Part shown: piece by piece, positions 7,740 to 16,009 of the stretch
How positions within the stretch are numbered: position 1 is the stretch's first letter
How the letters are laid out: every line of letters starts with the position of its first letter
Assembly: GCF_014841615.1 (NCBI RefSeq)
Contig: NZ_JACYUG010000019.1
Span: forward strand, 1 to 63,358
DNA length: 63,358 nt
Reading direction: 5' to 3'
Source: Sphingomonas sp. CFBP 8760
GTDB taxonomy: Bacteria > Pseudomonadota > Alphaproteobacteria > Sphingomonadales > Sphingomonadaceae
Position numbers and translations under genes: made by a program
Notes under the pieces: generated by a model
What the model was told of the DNA's origin: nothing
What the model saw: the letters and a program-made list of their open reading frames with translations, nothing else
Database searches by the model: none

Positions 7740-8261
7740 TCACGAACTGCGTTCCACCGTCGCGATATCCAGCAGCAGCAGGATCTTCGCATCGATCCCC
7801 AGCCCCGCCGCGCGCCGTTCCGCGATGAAGCGCGGCACGTCGGCGGGCATCACGTGGTGGACGGTGATCCCCTCCTCCGCCGTGCCGCCGCCCTCGCCGA
7901 CCCGGACCAGATCGGTCGCGCGGACGATCGTGAAACATTCGGAGGTCATGCCGGGCGAGGAATAGAACAGCCCGCAATCCTCGATCCGGCCGGCGCGATA
8001 GCCGGTTTCCTCCTCCAGTTCGCGCCGTGCGCCGTCGATCACCGCCTCGCCGGCGGTTTCGTCGCCCACCAGCCCGGCGGGCAGCTCGATGCAGTTGCGG
8101 CCGATCGGCACGCGGTACTGCTCGACCAGCACCAGCCGCCCGTCGGGATCGGTGGCGACGATCACCGCCGCGGCGATCTCCCCCTGCCGTTCGGCATATT
8201 CCCAGTTGCCCTGCTTGCGGACCGCGAGGAAGCGGCCCTCCCACATCGTCTCCACGGTCAC
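7740..8261 (-). CDS. NUDIX hydrolase, ADP-ribose pyrophosphatase-like
   Basis: A 173-residue NUDIX phosphohydrolase, probably cleaving ADP-ribose or related nucleoside diphosphates to a phosphate and AMP. The Nudix box is complete: GLVGDETAGEAVIDGARREL followed by EEETGY. The upstream EQYRVPIGRNCIELPAG and downstream FYSSPGMTSE segments are characteristic of the ADP-ribose pyrophosphatase subgroup. The start is taken as GTG at 8261, which overlaps the stop of the upstream TPM gene in a GTGA junction. It is the last gene of a LemA-TPM-TPM-NUDIX series and may have no functional link beyond co-transcription. Confidence 0.88.
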   Translation of the reverse strand: MTVETMWEGRFLAVRKQGNWEYAERQGEIAAAVIVATDPDGRLVLVEQYRVPIGRNCIELPAGLVGDETAGEAVIDGARRELEEETGYRAGRIEDCGLFYSSPGMTSECFTIVRATDLVRVGEGGGTAEEGITVHHVMPADVPRFIAERRAAGLGIDAKILLLLDIATVERSS

Positions 8262-8923
8262 AGTTCGATCAACCGGTCGGGCAGTTCGTTCATGTCGCTC
8301 TCCGTCTTGGGAACATGGTCGGCCAGCACCGCGCCGATCCGCTCGATCGCGGCGACCAGCCCGGCGGCGGGATGGCCGGCGCGCACCTGATCGACCAGCG
8401 CCGCCATCGCATCGCCCCATGCCTCGGGCGGGACACGGCGGTGGACCTGCTCGTCCGCGACGATCTCGGCCAGATGCTCGTCGAGCGACAGGTACAGCAA
8501 CACCGCCTCGCGCGTCGCGGTGCGGCGATCGGCACCCAGCCGATAGGCCCGCACCGCCTGCCGCCGCACCCGTCGCGCCTTGGTGGCGCGCGGGGTCAGC
8601 ACCAGCCGCAACGGCCGCCACGCCAGCACGAACCGCACGATCAGGAAGGCGAGCGTCTGTGCGACCAGCAGCCCGAACAGCGCGCGCTCCATCCCCGCCC
8701 CGCCCCAGCCGTCGTCCCCGGCCGGCAACAAAGCGGGATGGATCGCCGCGACGGCGGTGACCAGCAGCATCGCCGCCACCGCATAATGCAGCGCCACGTC
8801 GTGATAGGCATCGGAACGTTCGGCCAGCACGGTGACGATCTCGCCATCGGTCGTCGCCTCCGCCCGCGCCACCGCGGCCGCCACCGCGTCGCGCCCGGCC
8901 TTGTCGAGATGCAGTATCGCCAT
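8258..8923 (-). CDS. TPM-domain membrane protein (short, YgcG-related)
   Basis: A 221-residue protein with an N-terminal TPM-fold segment (residues 5-35, VARAEATTDGEIVTVLAERSD), two hydrophobic segments near 45-60 and 80-100, and a C-terminal TPM-like part (LYLSLDEHLAEIVADEQVH). It lacks the signal peptide and Gly-rich tail of its neighbour. Start ATG at 8923 overlaps the upstream stop in a TGATG junction, and its own stop overlaps the NUDIX GTG start. TPM proteins are associated with membrane or photosystem repair and phosphatase-like activity in other organisms. The bacterial role is poorly defined. Confidence 0.75.
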   Translation of the reverse strand: MAILHLDKAGRDAVAAAVARAEATTDGEIVTVLAERSDAYHDVALHYAVAAMLLVTAVAAIHPALLPAGDDGWGGAGMERALFGLLVAQTLAFLIVRFVLAWRPLRLVLTPRATKARRVRRQAVRAYRLGADRRTATREAVLLYLSLDEHLAEIVADEQVHRRVPPEAWGDAMAALVDQVRAGHPAAGLVAAIERIGAVLADHVPKTESDMNELPDRLIEL

Positions 8924-9732
8924 CACCACCCGCCCGAGGCGCCACCGCCCCCGAACGAGCCGCCGCCACCGGAGAAGCCGCCACCGCCGCCGCCTCCCCA
9001 ACCGCCGCCGCCGCCATCACCGCCGCCGCCCCAGCCGCCGCCCAGCCCCGGTCCCCAGATCACCACCGGCGCACTGCCGCCGCGAAAGCGCCGGCCCTTC
9101 GCGCGACTGACGATCAGCGGCAGCACGATGAACACGATCACCACCGCCCAGAAGATCGCGACCCCGATATCGCCATTGTCGTTATCCTGGCGACGATTGC
9201 CGGCGGATGCCTTGACCTGTTCCTGCGCGCGCCGTTCCGCCGCCTCCAGCGGCAATTTCAATTGCTCGCCGATCGCCTGTGCCCCCGCGACGATGCCACC
9301 GCCCATGTCGCCGGCACGGAATCGGGGCAGGATCGTCTGGTTCACGATCACGCTGGCCAGCGCGTCGGTGACGATCGGTTCCAGGCCGTAACCGACCTCG
9401 ATCCGCACCTTGCGCTCCTTGGGCGCGACCAGCAGGATGACGCCGTTATTCGCCTCGCCCTGCCCGATCTTCCACGCGCGGCCCAGCCGATAGCCGTAAT
9501 CCTCGATCGGATAGCCCTGCAGGTCGGGTACCGTCGCGACCACGAACTGGCGGGACGACGCCTGTTCGACCTGTTCGGACAATTGGGTCAGTTCCCGCAC
9601 CTGATCGGGCGACAGGATCGACGCACCGTCGACCACGCGCCCCGACAGCGCCGGAACCGTCTGTGCCATCGCCACGCCCGCGCCGACCAGCAGCAACAGC
9701 GCGGCCAGCCAGCGGAGCGGATGCAGGCCCAT
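8923..9732 (-). CDS. TPM-domain exported protein (YgcG family)
   Basis: A 269-residue exported membrane protein. It has a signal peptide (residues 1-23, ending in GVAMAQ), a TPM domain near residues 25-155 (VVDGASILSPDQVREL and RKVRIEVGYGLEPIVTD), a transmembrane segment near 195-212 (VAIFWAVVIVFIVLPLIV), and a low-complexity Gly/Ser/Trp tail of about 45 residues ending in GGGGASGGW. This layout is typical of YgcG proteins that usually neighbour LemA, as here with a 14-nt gap. The pair is predicted to act at the cell envelope. The gene overlaps the second TPM gene at TGATG. Confidence 0.87.
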   Translation of the reverse strand: MGLHPLRWLAALLLLVGAGVAMAQTVPALSGRVVDGASILSPDQVRELTQLSEQVEQASSRQFVVATVPDLQGYPIEDYGYRLGRAWKIGQGEANNGVILLVAPKERKVRIEVGYGLEPIVTDALASVIVNQTILPRFRAGDMGGGIVAGAQAIGEQLKLPLEAAERRAQEQVKASAGNRRQDNDNGDIGVAIFWAVVIVFIVLPLIVSRAKGRRFRGGSAPVVIWGPGLGGGWGGGGDGGGGGWGGGGGGGFSGGGGSFGGGGASGGW

Positions 9733-9746
9733 CGCGTATCCCCGGG

Positions 9747-10334
9747 TCAGCTCGCATTCCCGAAATTGACGGTCGGCGCGGTCTCCGCCCCCGGCGTCAC
9801 CGCCTCGAACGGGGTCAGCGGCTTGGCGCCGTAGAAGATGCGCGCGCCGATCGCGTCGGGGAAGGTGCGGATGCGGGTGTTATAGTCCTGCACCGCCTGA
9901 TTATAATCGCGCCGGGCGATGGTGATGCGGTTCTCCGCGCCCTCCAGCTGGCTCATCAGCGTGGTGTAGTTCCCCTGCGAGCGCAGTTCCGGATAGGCTT
10001 CCTGCAACCGCTGCAACGACATCGTCACCGCGCCCTGCGCACGGGCGAACTGCGCGACCTGCGCCGGATCGCCCAGCTGGTCGGGCGATACGCGGACCTG
10101 CGACGCACTGGCGCGGGCCTGCGTCACCTCGACCAGGATCGCCTTTTCCTGCGCGCCGGCGGCCTTCACCGTCGCGACCAGATTGGGGATCAGGTCGGCG
10201 CGGCGCTGATATTCGTTCTGGACATCGGCCCAGCGCGCCTTGGCATTCTCCTCGGCGGTCGGCACCGAATTGACACCGCATCCGGCAAGGGACAGCGCCA
10301 GCACGGCGGCGACGGGAACGAACGGGCGGTGCAT
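9747..10334 (-). CDS. LemA-family lipoprotein
   Basis: A 195-residue predicted lipoprotein with signal peptide and lipobox LSLAGC (Cys about residue 19). The LemA core is clear: WADVQNEYQRRADLIPNLV, followed by AQFARAQGAVTMSLQRL, YPELRSQGNYTTLMSQLEG and the coil ENRITIARRDYNQAVQDYN. The family forms a helical bundle of unknown biochemical role. It opens the minus-strand operon LemA-TPM-TPM-NUDIX. The ATG at 10334 is preferred over one at 10361 because it places the signal peptide at the N-terminus. Confidence 0.9.
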   Translation of the reverse strand: MHRPFVPVAAVLALSLAGCGVNSVPTAEENAKARWADVQNEYQRRADLIPNLVATVKAAGAQEKAILVEVTQARASASQVRVSPDQLGDPAQVAQFARAQGAVTMSLQRLQEAYPELRSQGNYTTLMSQLEGAENRITIARRDYNQAVQDYNTRIRTFPDAIGARIFYGAKPLTPFEAVTPGAETAPTVNFGNAS

Positions 10335-10381
10335 GGAGCCTCCTGATGATCTGGATCGCACCCATACGACACGGGCATGGC

Positions 10382-10410
10382 TTGGCGAATAGGCAATCGT
10401 GCCCTAGCCT
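10382..10410 (+). promoter_or_regulatory. candidate mscL promoter
   Basis: TTGGCG and TAGCCT are separated by 17 nt and end 33 nt before the mscL ATG. It is the only reasonable sigma70-like pair in this divergent gap. Support is limited to hexamer similarity. Confidence 0.35.
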
Positions 10411-10443
10411 TACACCGGCTATCCACAGACGAAGGCGACGATC

Positions 10444-10896
10444 ATGCTCAAGGAATTCCAAGCGTTCATCGCCCGCGGCAACGTGCTGGATCTGGCGGTG
10501 GCGGTCATCATCGGCGCCGCGTTCGGGCGGATCGTCACCTCGCTGACCGACGACATCCTGATGCCGATCATCGGCAAGATCTTCGGCGGCCTCGATTTCT
10601 CCAGCTACTTCGTCACGATGGGGCCGGTACCCGCCGCGTTGCAGGGATCGAGCGACTATGCCGCCCTGAAAAAGGCGGGCGTGCCGCTGCTCGGCTACGG
10701 CGAGTTCATCACCGTCGCGGTCAATTTCCTGATCGTGTCGTTCATCATCTTCATGGTCGTCCGCGCCGTGAACCGCGCGACCACCGTGTTCGAGCGCGAA
10801 AAGGACAAGGCCGCCGCCGTCCCCGCCGCCGAGCCGACCGATGTCGCGCTGCTGCGCGAAATCCGCGACGAGCTGCGCGCCCGCCGCGAGGTCTGA
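10444..10896 (+). CDS. mscL: large-conductance mechanosensitive channel MscL
   Basis: Homopentameric inner-membrane channel that opens on hypo-osmotic shock. The 150-residue protein begins with the amphipathic helix MLKEFQAFIARGNVLDLAVA, then TM1 (AVIIGAAFGRIVTSLTDDIL), a periplasmic loop near residues 45-75, and TM2 (FLIVSFIIFMVV). A cytoplasmic C-terminal coil with ALLREIRDELRARR follows. All family landmarks are present. It stands alone, divergent from lemA and convergent with the TsaC/Sua5 gene. Confidence 0.97.
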   Translation: MLKEFQAFIARGNVLDLAVAVIIGAAFGRIVTSLTDDILMPIIGKIFGGLDFSSYFVTMGPVPAALQGSSDYAALKKAGVPLLGYGEFITVAVNFLIVSFIIFMVVRAVNRATTVFEREKDKAAAVPAAEPTDVALLREIRDELRARREV

Positions 10897-10943
10897 CGGC
10901 CGGGGCGTGCCGGCTGGGTCGGGATAACCCGAAACCCACCTGT

Positions 10944-11023
10944 CCGTCATTGCGAGCGTAGCGAGGCAATCCAGGGTGTCGCGCACCGGGCTCTGGATTG
11001 CTTCGCTACGCTCGCAATGACGG
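10944..11023 (+). repeat. paired REP-like inverted repeat
   Basis: Two 31-bp arms (10944-10974 and 10993-11023) are inverted copies with a single mismatch, separated by 18 nt. Each contains the ATTGCGAGCGTAGCG core. They lie in the convergent gap after mscL and could terminate transcription from both sides. Confidence 0.85.
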
Positions 11024-11088
11024 GACGGGGAAGGAATGGGGACGGGGAAGGAACGGGGACGGGACAGGAACAGGGACGGGACAGGCCG
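11021..11088 (+). repeat. 17-bp G-rich tandem repeat, four units
   Basis: Four consecutive 17-bp units resemble GGGGACGGGGAAGGAAC, at 11021, 11038, 11055 and 11072, with a few substitutions in the outer copies. The array abuts the REP element and ends 18 bp before the convergent TsaC/Sua5 stop. The plus strand has closely spaced G runs that could form a quadruplex. Confidence 0.8.
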
Positions 11089-11105
11089 GCCCGATGCCAC
11101 CCCCC

Positions 11106-12056
11106 CTACCGGCTCGCCGCTCGGGCCAGCCGGTCGTTGATCGCCGCGCCGATCCCCGCCGCCGGGATCGGCGCCACCGCGATCGCACGGGCCGGTGAGG
11201 CATCGGCGACATGCAGCGCGGCGAACAGGTTCGCCGCCGCCTCCACCGGGTCGCCCTGTGCCGACAGCGTCGCGTCGCCCGCCACCGTGCCGAACCCGAT
11301 CAGCCATTCGTCCGCCGCCGCCGTCGTCGCGTTCAGGCGCAGCGGCTTGGCGGGGGCGTAATGCGTCGCCAGCTGTCCCGGTGCCGTCACCGGTCCGGGC
11401 GCGACCGGCGTCTCGTCCAGCCCGCCCGGCAGCAGCGCCGCGATCGCCGCCGCCGGGATCGGCCCCGGCCGCAGGATGCGCCGCCCCGCCACGATCGTCG
11501 ATTCCACCCCCGCCGCGCAGGGGCCGTCGTCGATCACCAGCCCCACCGCGTCGCCCAGACTGGCGATGACATGCGCGGCGGTGGTCGGGCTCAACCCGTT
11601 GCTGCGGTTGGCGGAGGGCGCGGCGAGCGGTCGCCCGGCCGCCGCGATCAGCGCCTGCATCGCCCGGTGCGCGGGCACCCGCAGCGCCACCGTCTCCAGC
11701 CCCGCCGTCACCAGCGACGCGATCGGCGCGCCAGCCCGTATCGGCAACACCAGCGTCAGCGGCCCCGGCCAGAATGCCGCTGCCAGCGCCCGCGCATCCG
11801 CATCGAACACCGCCAGTTCCGCCGCCGCCGCCAGCGAGGCGACATGGACGATCAGCGGATTGAACGCCGGCCGTCCCTTCGCCGCATAGATACCCGCCAC
11901 CGCGCCGGCATCGCCGGCATCCGCCGCGAGTCCGTACACCGTCTCGGTCGGCACCGCGACGATCCCGCCGCCCCGAATCACCGCCGCCGCCGCATCGATC
12001 GCGGCCTTGCCGTAGGGGCGGACAACCGATGTGGAGGGGGCGTTTGGCGACGGCAT
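11106..12056 (-). CDS. L-threonylcarbamoyladenylate synthase (Sua5 type)
   Basis: Makes threonylcarbamoyl-AMP from threonine, bicarbonate and ATP for t6A37 modification of ANN-decoding tRNAs. The YrdC domain occupies about residues 15-200 with GGGIVAVPTETVYGLAADA, KGRPAFNPLIVHV, RVPAHRAMQALI and APSANRSNGLSPT. A C-terminal Sua5 domain of about 100 residues (QLATHYAPAKPL linker, then GFGTVAGD) makes this the long Sua5 form rather than short TsaC. The 316-residue length fits. ATG at 12056 starts it, 38 bp from the divergent acyl-CoA dehydrogenase. A longer in-frame extension upstream runs into that gene and is rejected. Confidence 0.93.
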   Translation of the reverse strand: MPSPNAPSTSVVRPYGKAAIDAAAAVIRGGGIVAVPTETVYGLAADAGDAGAVAGIYAAKGRPAFNPLIVHVASLAAAAELAVFDADARALAAAFWPGPLTLVLPIRAGAPIASLVTAGLETVALRVPAHRAMQALIAAAGRPLAAPSANRSNGLSPTTAAHVIASLGDAVGLVIDDGPCAAGVESTIVAGRRILRPGPIPAAAIAALLPGGLDETPVAPGPVTAPGQLATHYAPAKPLRLNATTAAADEWLIGFGTVAGDATLSAQGDPVEAAANLFAALHVADASPARAIAVAPIPAAGIGAAINDRLARAASR

Positions 12057-12073
12057 GATTGACCCCCTATAGA
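12044..12073 (+). promoter_or_regulatory. candidate promoter of acyl-CoA dehydrogenase
   Basis: TTGGCG and TATAGA with an 18-nt spacer end 21 nt before the ATG at 12095, in the 38-bp divergent gap. The -35 element overlaps the first codons of the TsaC/Sua5 gene on the other strand. Hexamer match only. Confidence 0.35.
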
Positions 12074-12094
12074 GGTCGAAAAGCAGGAGAGACC

Positions 12095-13810
12095 ATGACC
12101 TTCGTGCCCCCCGTCGCCGAACAGCGATTCGTGCTCGACACCGTCGTCCGGTTACCGGAACTCGCCGCCACCGACCGCTTCGCCGCCGCCGGCGACGACG
12201 TGGTGGAGGCGGTACTCGAAGGCGTCGGCCAGTTCGCGGCGGGCGAATGGGCGCCGCTCGCGCGGATCGGCGACACGGTCGGTGCGCGCTGGACGCCGGA
12301 GGGGGTGCGGATGCCCGACGGCTTCGTGCAGGCGTATCGCGATTATGTCGATGGCGGCTGGGGCACGATCGGCGCGCCGGAGGCATGGGGCGGGCAGGGC
12401 CTGCCCTTCGCGCTCCAGACCGCGGTGCTCGATACGCTGGGGGCCGCCAACATGGGCTTCGCGCTGTGCCCGACGCTGACGGTCGGCGCGATCGAGGCGT
12501 TGCAGCATCACGGCAGCCCCGAACAGCAGGCGGCGTATCTGCCGCGCCTGTCGACGGGCGAGTGGACCGGCACGATGAACCTGACCGAACCGCAGGCGGG
12601 CAGCGATGTCGGCGCGCTGCGCGCCACCGCCACGCCCCGTGGCGACGGCACATGGAGCGTGAAGGGCACGAAGATCTACATCTCGTTCGGCGATCACGAC
12701 ATGGCGCCGAACATCGTCCACCTCGTGCTGGCCCGCACCCCCGATGCGCCGCCGGGCACGCGGGGCATATCCTTGTTCCTCGTTCCCAAACACCGGCTGG
12801 ATGCGGCCGGCAATCCGGGCGATTTCAACGACGTGCGGGTGGTGTCGATCGAACACAAGATGGGCCTCCACGCCTCGCCCACCTGCGTCCTGTCGTTCGG
12901 CGACGACGGCGACTGCATCGGCGAGCTGATCGGTCCCGAACATGGCGGGATGCGCGCGATGTTCACGATGATGAACAATGCCCGGCTGAACGTCGGCCTG
13001 CAGGGCGTGCAGGTGGCCGAAGGCGCGACGCAGCGCGCCGTCGCCTATGCGCTGGACCGCGTGCAATCCCCCCGCGCCGGCGCGAACAGCCGCGAATCCG
13101 TCGCGATCGTCGAACATCCCGATGTCCGCCGGATGCTGTTGCGGATGAAGGCGCAGACGCAGGCCGCGCGCGCGCTGGTCTATTACGCGGCCGGACAGGT
13201 CGACCGGGCGGGCCTGAATGAGGCGGGTGCGCGCGACCGGCTGGAACTCGTCACCCCGCTGGCCAAGGCGCACGGCACCGATATCGGCAACGAGGTCGCC
13301 AGCCTCGGCATCCAGGTGCATGGCGGCATGGGTTATGTCGAGGAGACGGGCGCCGCGCAGTATTTCCGCGATGCCCGCATCACCCCGATCTATGAAGGCA
13401 CCAACGGCATCCAGGCCGCCGATCTGGTCGGTCGCAAGCTGGGCCTCGGCGGCGGCAGCGCGTTCGCCGCGCTGATCGCGGATATTCGGGCGGAGGCGGA
13501 ACACCCCGACCTGATCGAACTGGTGTCGGCGTGCGAGCGGGTCGGCACCCACCTCGCCGCCGCCGGCCATGACGATCGGCTGGCGGGCAGCTATCCGTTC
13601 CTCACGATGCTGTCGGTCGCGACCTGCGGCTGGCTGATGGAGCGGCAGGGGCGCGCGGCCACGGGCGACGCGCCGTTCATCGCGATGAAGCGCGCGGCGG
13701 TGCGTTTCTATCTCGACCAGATCGTGCCCGAGGCGCTCGGCCTGCGCGCCGCGGCGATGGCGAGCGCGGACGTGCTGTACGCGGTGCCGGCGACGGCGTT
13801 CGCGGCGTAG
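12095..13810 (+). CDS. acyl-CoA dehydrogenase (long, DmdC-like form)
   Basis: FAD-dependent alpha,beta-dehydrogenation of an acyl-CoA, 571 residues. It carries an extra N-terminal segment (FVPPVAEQRFVLDTV), the usual helical N-domain, the middle beta domain (MNLTEPQAGSDVGALRA) and the flavin-binding C-domain with IQVHGGMGYVEET and the catalytic region ITPIYEGTNGIQAADL. A further C-terminal domain of about 110 residues follows. This layout matches the long acyl-CoA dehydrogenases that include 3-methylmercaptopropionyl-CoA dehydrogenase, but the chain-length preference cannot be read here. ATG at 12095 follows a GGAGA ribosome binding site. Confidence 0.9.
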   Translation: MTFVPPVAEQRFVLDTVVRLPELAATDRFAAAGDDVVEAVLEGVGQFAAGEWAPLARIGDTVGARWTPEGVRMPDGFVQAYRDYVDGGWGTIGAPEAWGGQGLPFALQTAVLDTLGAANMGFALCPTLTVGAIEALQHHGSPEQQAAYLPRLSTGEWTGTMNLTEPQAGSDVGALRATATPRGDGTWSVKGTKIYISFGDHDMAPNIVHLVLARTPDAPPGTRGISLFLVPKHRLDAAGNPGDFNDVRVVSIEHKMGLHASPTCVLSFGDDGDCIGELIGPEHGGMRAMFTMMNNARLNVGLQGVQVAEGATQRAVAYALDRVQSPRAGANSRESVAIVEHPDVRRMLLRMKAQTQAARALVYYAAGQVDRAGLNEAGARDRLELVTPLAKAHGTDIGNEVASLGIQVHGGMGYVEETGAAQYFRDARITPIYEGTNGIQAADLVGRKLGLGGGSAFAALIADIRAEAEHPDLIELVSACERVGTHLAAAGHDDRLAGSYPFLTMLSVATCGWLMERQGRAATGDAPFIAMKRAAVRFYLDQIVPEALGLRAAAMASADVLYAVPATAFAA

Positions 13811-13863
13811 GGGGGTTCCTCAGGCACTGTCCCGGCAAAGCCTTTGCCAGACTTCTTCCACTT

Positions 13864-13949
13864 CCCCGGCGGAGGCCGGGGCCCAGTTGGGTGAAGTGTC
13901 GTGATAACCCACCACGGCCTTCCCAACTGGGCCCCGGCCTCCGCCGGGG
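13864..13949 (+). repeat. 28-bp perfect inverted repeat
   Basis: Arms 13864-13891 and 13922-13949 are perfect inverted copies of 28 bp separated by 30 nt. The arm holds GGCGGAGGCCGGGGCCCAG. This is a different family from the ATTGCGAGCG repeats. It fills the space between the dehydrogenase and the arylamine N-acetyltransferase genes. Confidence 0.88.
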
Positions 13950-14057
13950 AGGCAGGTAAGTAGGCATGAGCATTCTTACGTAAATGCCGACCGGCCAGGC
14001 CGATACCGCCCTGACGACGGCATCGATTTCCCGCCATCATGCGCTACATACCCCGTC

Positions 14058-14879
14058 ATGTTCGACCTAGACGCCTATCTCGCCCGTATCGATATGCCCG
14101 CGCGGCCCACGCCCGATGCCGCCGGCCTCGCCCGCCTCCAGCACGCGCACCGGCTGGCGATCCCGTTCGAGAATCTGAACGTGATCCTCGGTCGCGGCAT
14201 CGCGATCGACAGCGAGTCCGTGTTCGCCAAGCTCGTCACGGCGCGGCGCGGCGGCTATTGCTTCGAACAGAACCGGCTGTTCGGCGACGCGCTGACCGCG
14301 CTGGGGTTCGACCATCGCCCGCTGCTGGCGCGGGTGTGGCTGGGGGTCGGCGATACCGTCCCGCCGCTGACCCACACCTTCAGCCTTGTCAGCGTGGCGG
14401 GGCAGGACTGGGTCGCCGATCCCGGCTTCGGCGGCAGCTATGCCCCGGTCATGCCGCTGGTCGACGGTGCTGAGGCGGAGGCGCCCGATGGCGCGCGTTT
14501 CCGCCTGCGCCACGGTGCCGCGCATGGCTGGACGCTGGAACGCCATGGCCCCGCCGCCACCACCGATGGTCGCGGCGGGCATGACGGCTGGCAGGTGCAG
14601 TACAGCTTCACGCTGGCGACGGCGCATGACAGCGATCTGGCGATGGGCAATTTCTGGTCCGCCACCGCGCCGGCCAGCCGGTTCCGCCTGCACCGCATCG
14701 TCAGCATCATCCTGCCGCATGGCTTCGCCACGCTGACCGACACCGCCTATCGCCGCCATGCCGCGGGCAAGGACAGCGCCGGCACGATCACCGATCCGCG
14801 CGTCTACCGGATGCGGCTGGGCCTGATGTTCGGCATCGCGCTGGACGAACAGGAGGTCGCGGCGCTGGGCTTGTTCTGA
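14058..14879 (+). CDS. arylamine N-acetyltransferase
   Basis: Transfers acetyl from acetyl-CoA to arylamines or hydrazines through a cysteine intermediate. The 273-residue protein has the NAT triad: Cys68 in RGGYCFEQN, His106 in PLTHTF and Asp121 in VADPGFGG. The early HAHRLAIPFENLNV motif and the spacing of the triad match the family closely. It is a single-gene unit flanked by repeats, 247 bp after the acyl-CoA dehydrogenase. The physiological substrate is unknown. Confidence 0.95.
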   Translation: MFDLDAYLARIDMPARPTPDAAGLARLQHAHRLAIPFENLNVILGRGIAIDSESVFAKLVTARRGGYCFEQNRLFGDALTALGFDHRPLLARVWLGVGDTVPPLTHTFSLVSVAGQDWVADPGFGGSYAPVMPLVDGAEAEAPDGARFRLRHGAAHGWTLERHGPAATTDGRGGHDGWQVQYSFTLATAHDSDLAMGNFWSATAPASRFRLHRIVSIILPHGFATLTDTAYRRHAAGKDSAGTITDPRVYRMRLGLMFGIALDEQEVAALGLF

Positions 14880-14925
14880 CCGGACGGCCCGTTGCCGGCG
14901 CAGGATGACGTGAAACTTAGCCTGT

Positions 14926-14955
14926 CGTCATTGCGAGCGTAGCGAAGCAATGACG
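14926..14955 (+). repeat. REP-like palindrome, solo unit
   Basis: CGTCATTGC and GCAATGACG pair around GAGCGTAGCGAA, the same unit as at 7702-7733. It is located between the convergent NAT and GntR genes. Confidence 0.78.
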
Positions 14956-15015
14956 GGGTAGGTCACGCCGATGCCGTCCCGTTCCGGCCGACGACGCCGC
15001 GAACCGGCTACGCGT

Positions 15016-15372
15016 TCAGACCCGCTCGCGCGCCAGCAGGTCGTCCCAGTCCAGCCCCAGCAGATCGACCGCCTCCACGATGCGCGGCCATTGCACGCGC
15101 CGGAACGCATCCTGTTCGGCGGCGCGCAGCCGGTCGGCGGCACCGGGCAGCACGAACATGCCGACGCCGCGCCGCACCTCGACATAGCCGTCGTCCTGAA
15201 ACCCCTGATACGCCTTGGCGACGGTCAGCGGGTTGGCGCCGTGTTCGGCCGCGAAGGCACGGACGGAGGGCAACTGGTCCCCCGCCCGGTACACGCCGCG
15301 CAGGATGCCGGCCGCGATCGCGCCGCGCAGGCGGAGATAGACCGGGCTGTCCTCGTTGCTCAACGCTGTCAT
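15016..15372 (-). CDS. GntR-family regulator, YtrA-type
   Basis: A short (118-residue) transcriptional regulator. The GntR winged-helix covers residues 8-75: SPVYLRLRGAIAAGILRGVY, the RAGDQLPSVRAFAAEHGANP recognition region and VAKAYQGFQDDGYVEVRRG. Only about 40 residues follow, which is the YtrA-subfamily architecture with no large effector domain. YtrA genes usually precede ABC transporter genes, but here a nitroreductase gene lies 35 bp upstream and no transporter is adjacent. ATG at 15372 has an AGAG upstream; an ATG at 15390 is possible. Confidence 0.85.
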   Translation of the reverse strand: MTALSNEDSPVYLRLRGAIAAGILRGVYRAGDQLPSVRAFAAEHGANPLTVAKAYQGFQDDGYVEVRRGVGMFVLPGAADRLRAAEQDAFRRVQWPRIVEAVDLLGLDWDDLLARERV

Positions 15373-15407
15373 GCTCTGGTAGTACACCATCGGTCGCGGA
15401 TGTCGAC

Positions 15408-15992
15408 TCACCAGTGCGTCACGATGCGATCGATTGCGGGACGCGGGCGTTCGTCCAGCGGGCGCGACGGCGTGCCGATGAAGACGAAGCCGACGATCCG
15501 TTCCGGCGCGGCGCCGAACGCGGCCAGCACCGTCTCGCTGAACGCCGCCCAGCCGGTCAGCCATCCCGCCGCATAGCCGGCGGCATGGGCTGCATGGAGC
15601 AGGTTCATGCACGCCGCCCCCGCCGACAATTCCTGTTCCCATACCGGAATCGGACTGTCCGGGCGCGGACTGGACAGCACCACGACCAGGGTCGGCGCCT
15701 GGTGCGCGAACTGTTCCAGCCCGGCGATCTCGCCCGCCGATGCGCCCGGCTTCTCCGCCCGGCACGCCTCGGTCAGCAGCGTGGCGAGCGCCGCGCGCCG
15801 TTCGGGGGCCACCACCACGAACCGCCACGGCGCGATCTTGCCGTGATCCGGGGTCCGCGCCGCGATCGTCAGCATCCCCGTCAACTCGTCGGCATCCGGT
15901 CCCGGCGCGATCAGGTCGCGCGGCTTGCCGGAGCGGCGGGTGGCGAGGAAGGCGGCGGGGGTGGAGCGGTCGTTCAGCATCCCCGCCCACAT
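15408..15992 (-). CDS. nitroreductase-family flavoprotein
   Basis: A 194-residue FMN-dependent NAD(P)H oxidoreductase fold. Landmarks are the TRRSGKP N-terminal FMN-phosphate region, PDHGKIAPWRFVVV, the EQELSAGAACMNLLHAAHAAG helix and the C-terminal VGFVFIGTPSRP. The family reduces nitro groups, quinones or related electrophiles; the sequence most resembles the YdjA-like short nitroreductases. It is on the same strand as the GntR gene 35 bp downstream, so the regulator may control it. ATG at 15992 is used, with 15980 as an alternative. Confidence 0.85.
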   Translation of the reverse strand: MWAGMLNDRSTPAAFLATRRSGKPRDLIAPGPDADELTGMLTIAARTPDHGKIAPWRFVVVAPERRAALATLLTEACRAEKPGASAGEIAGLEQFAHQAPTLVVVLSSPRPDSPIPVWEQELSAGAACMNLLHAAHAAGYAAGWLTGWAAFSETVLAAFGAAPERIVGFVFIGTPSRPLDERPRPAIDRIVTHW

Positions 15993-16009
15993 GGCGATGC
16001 CCGCGCAAC

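Noticed and set aside
8027..9391. Plus-strand frame with long proline runs opposite the TPM genes
   Set aside because: It is the complement of the Gly-rich tail of the TPM protein.
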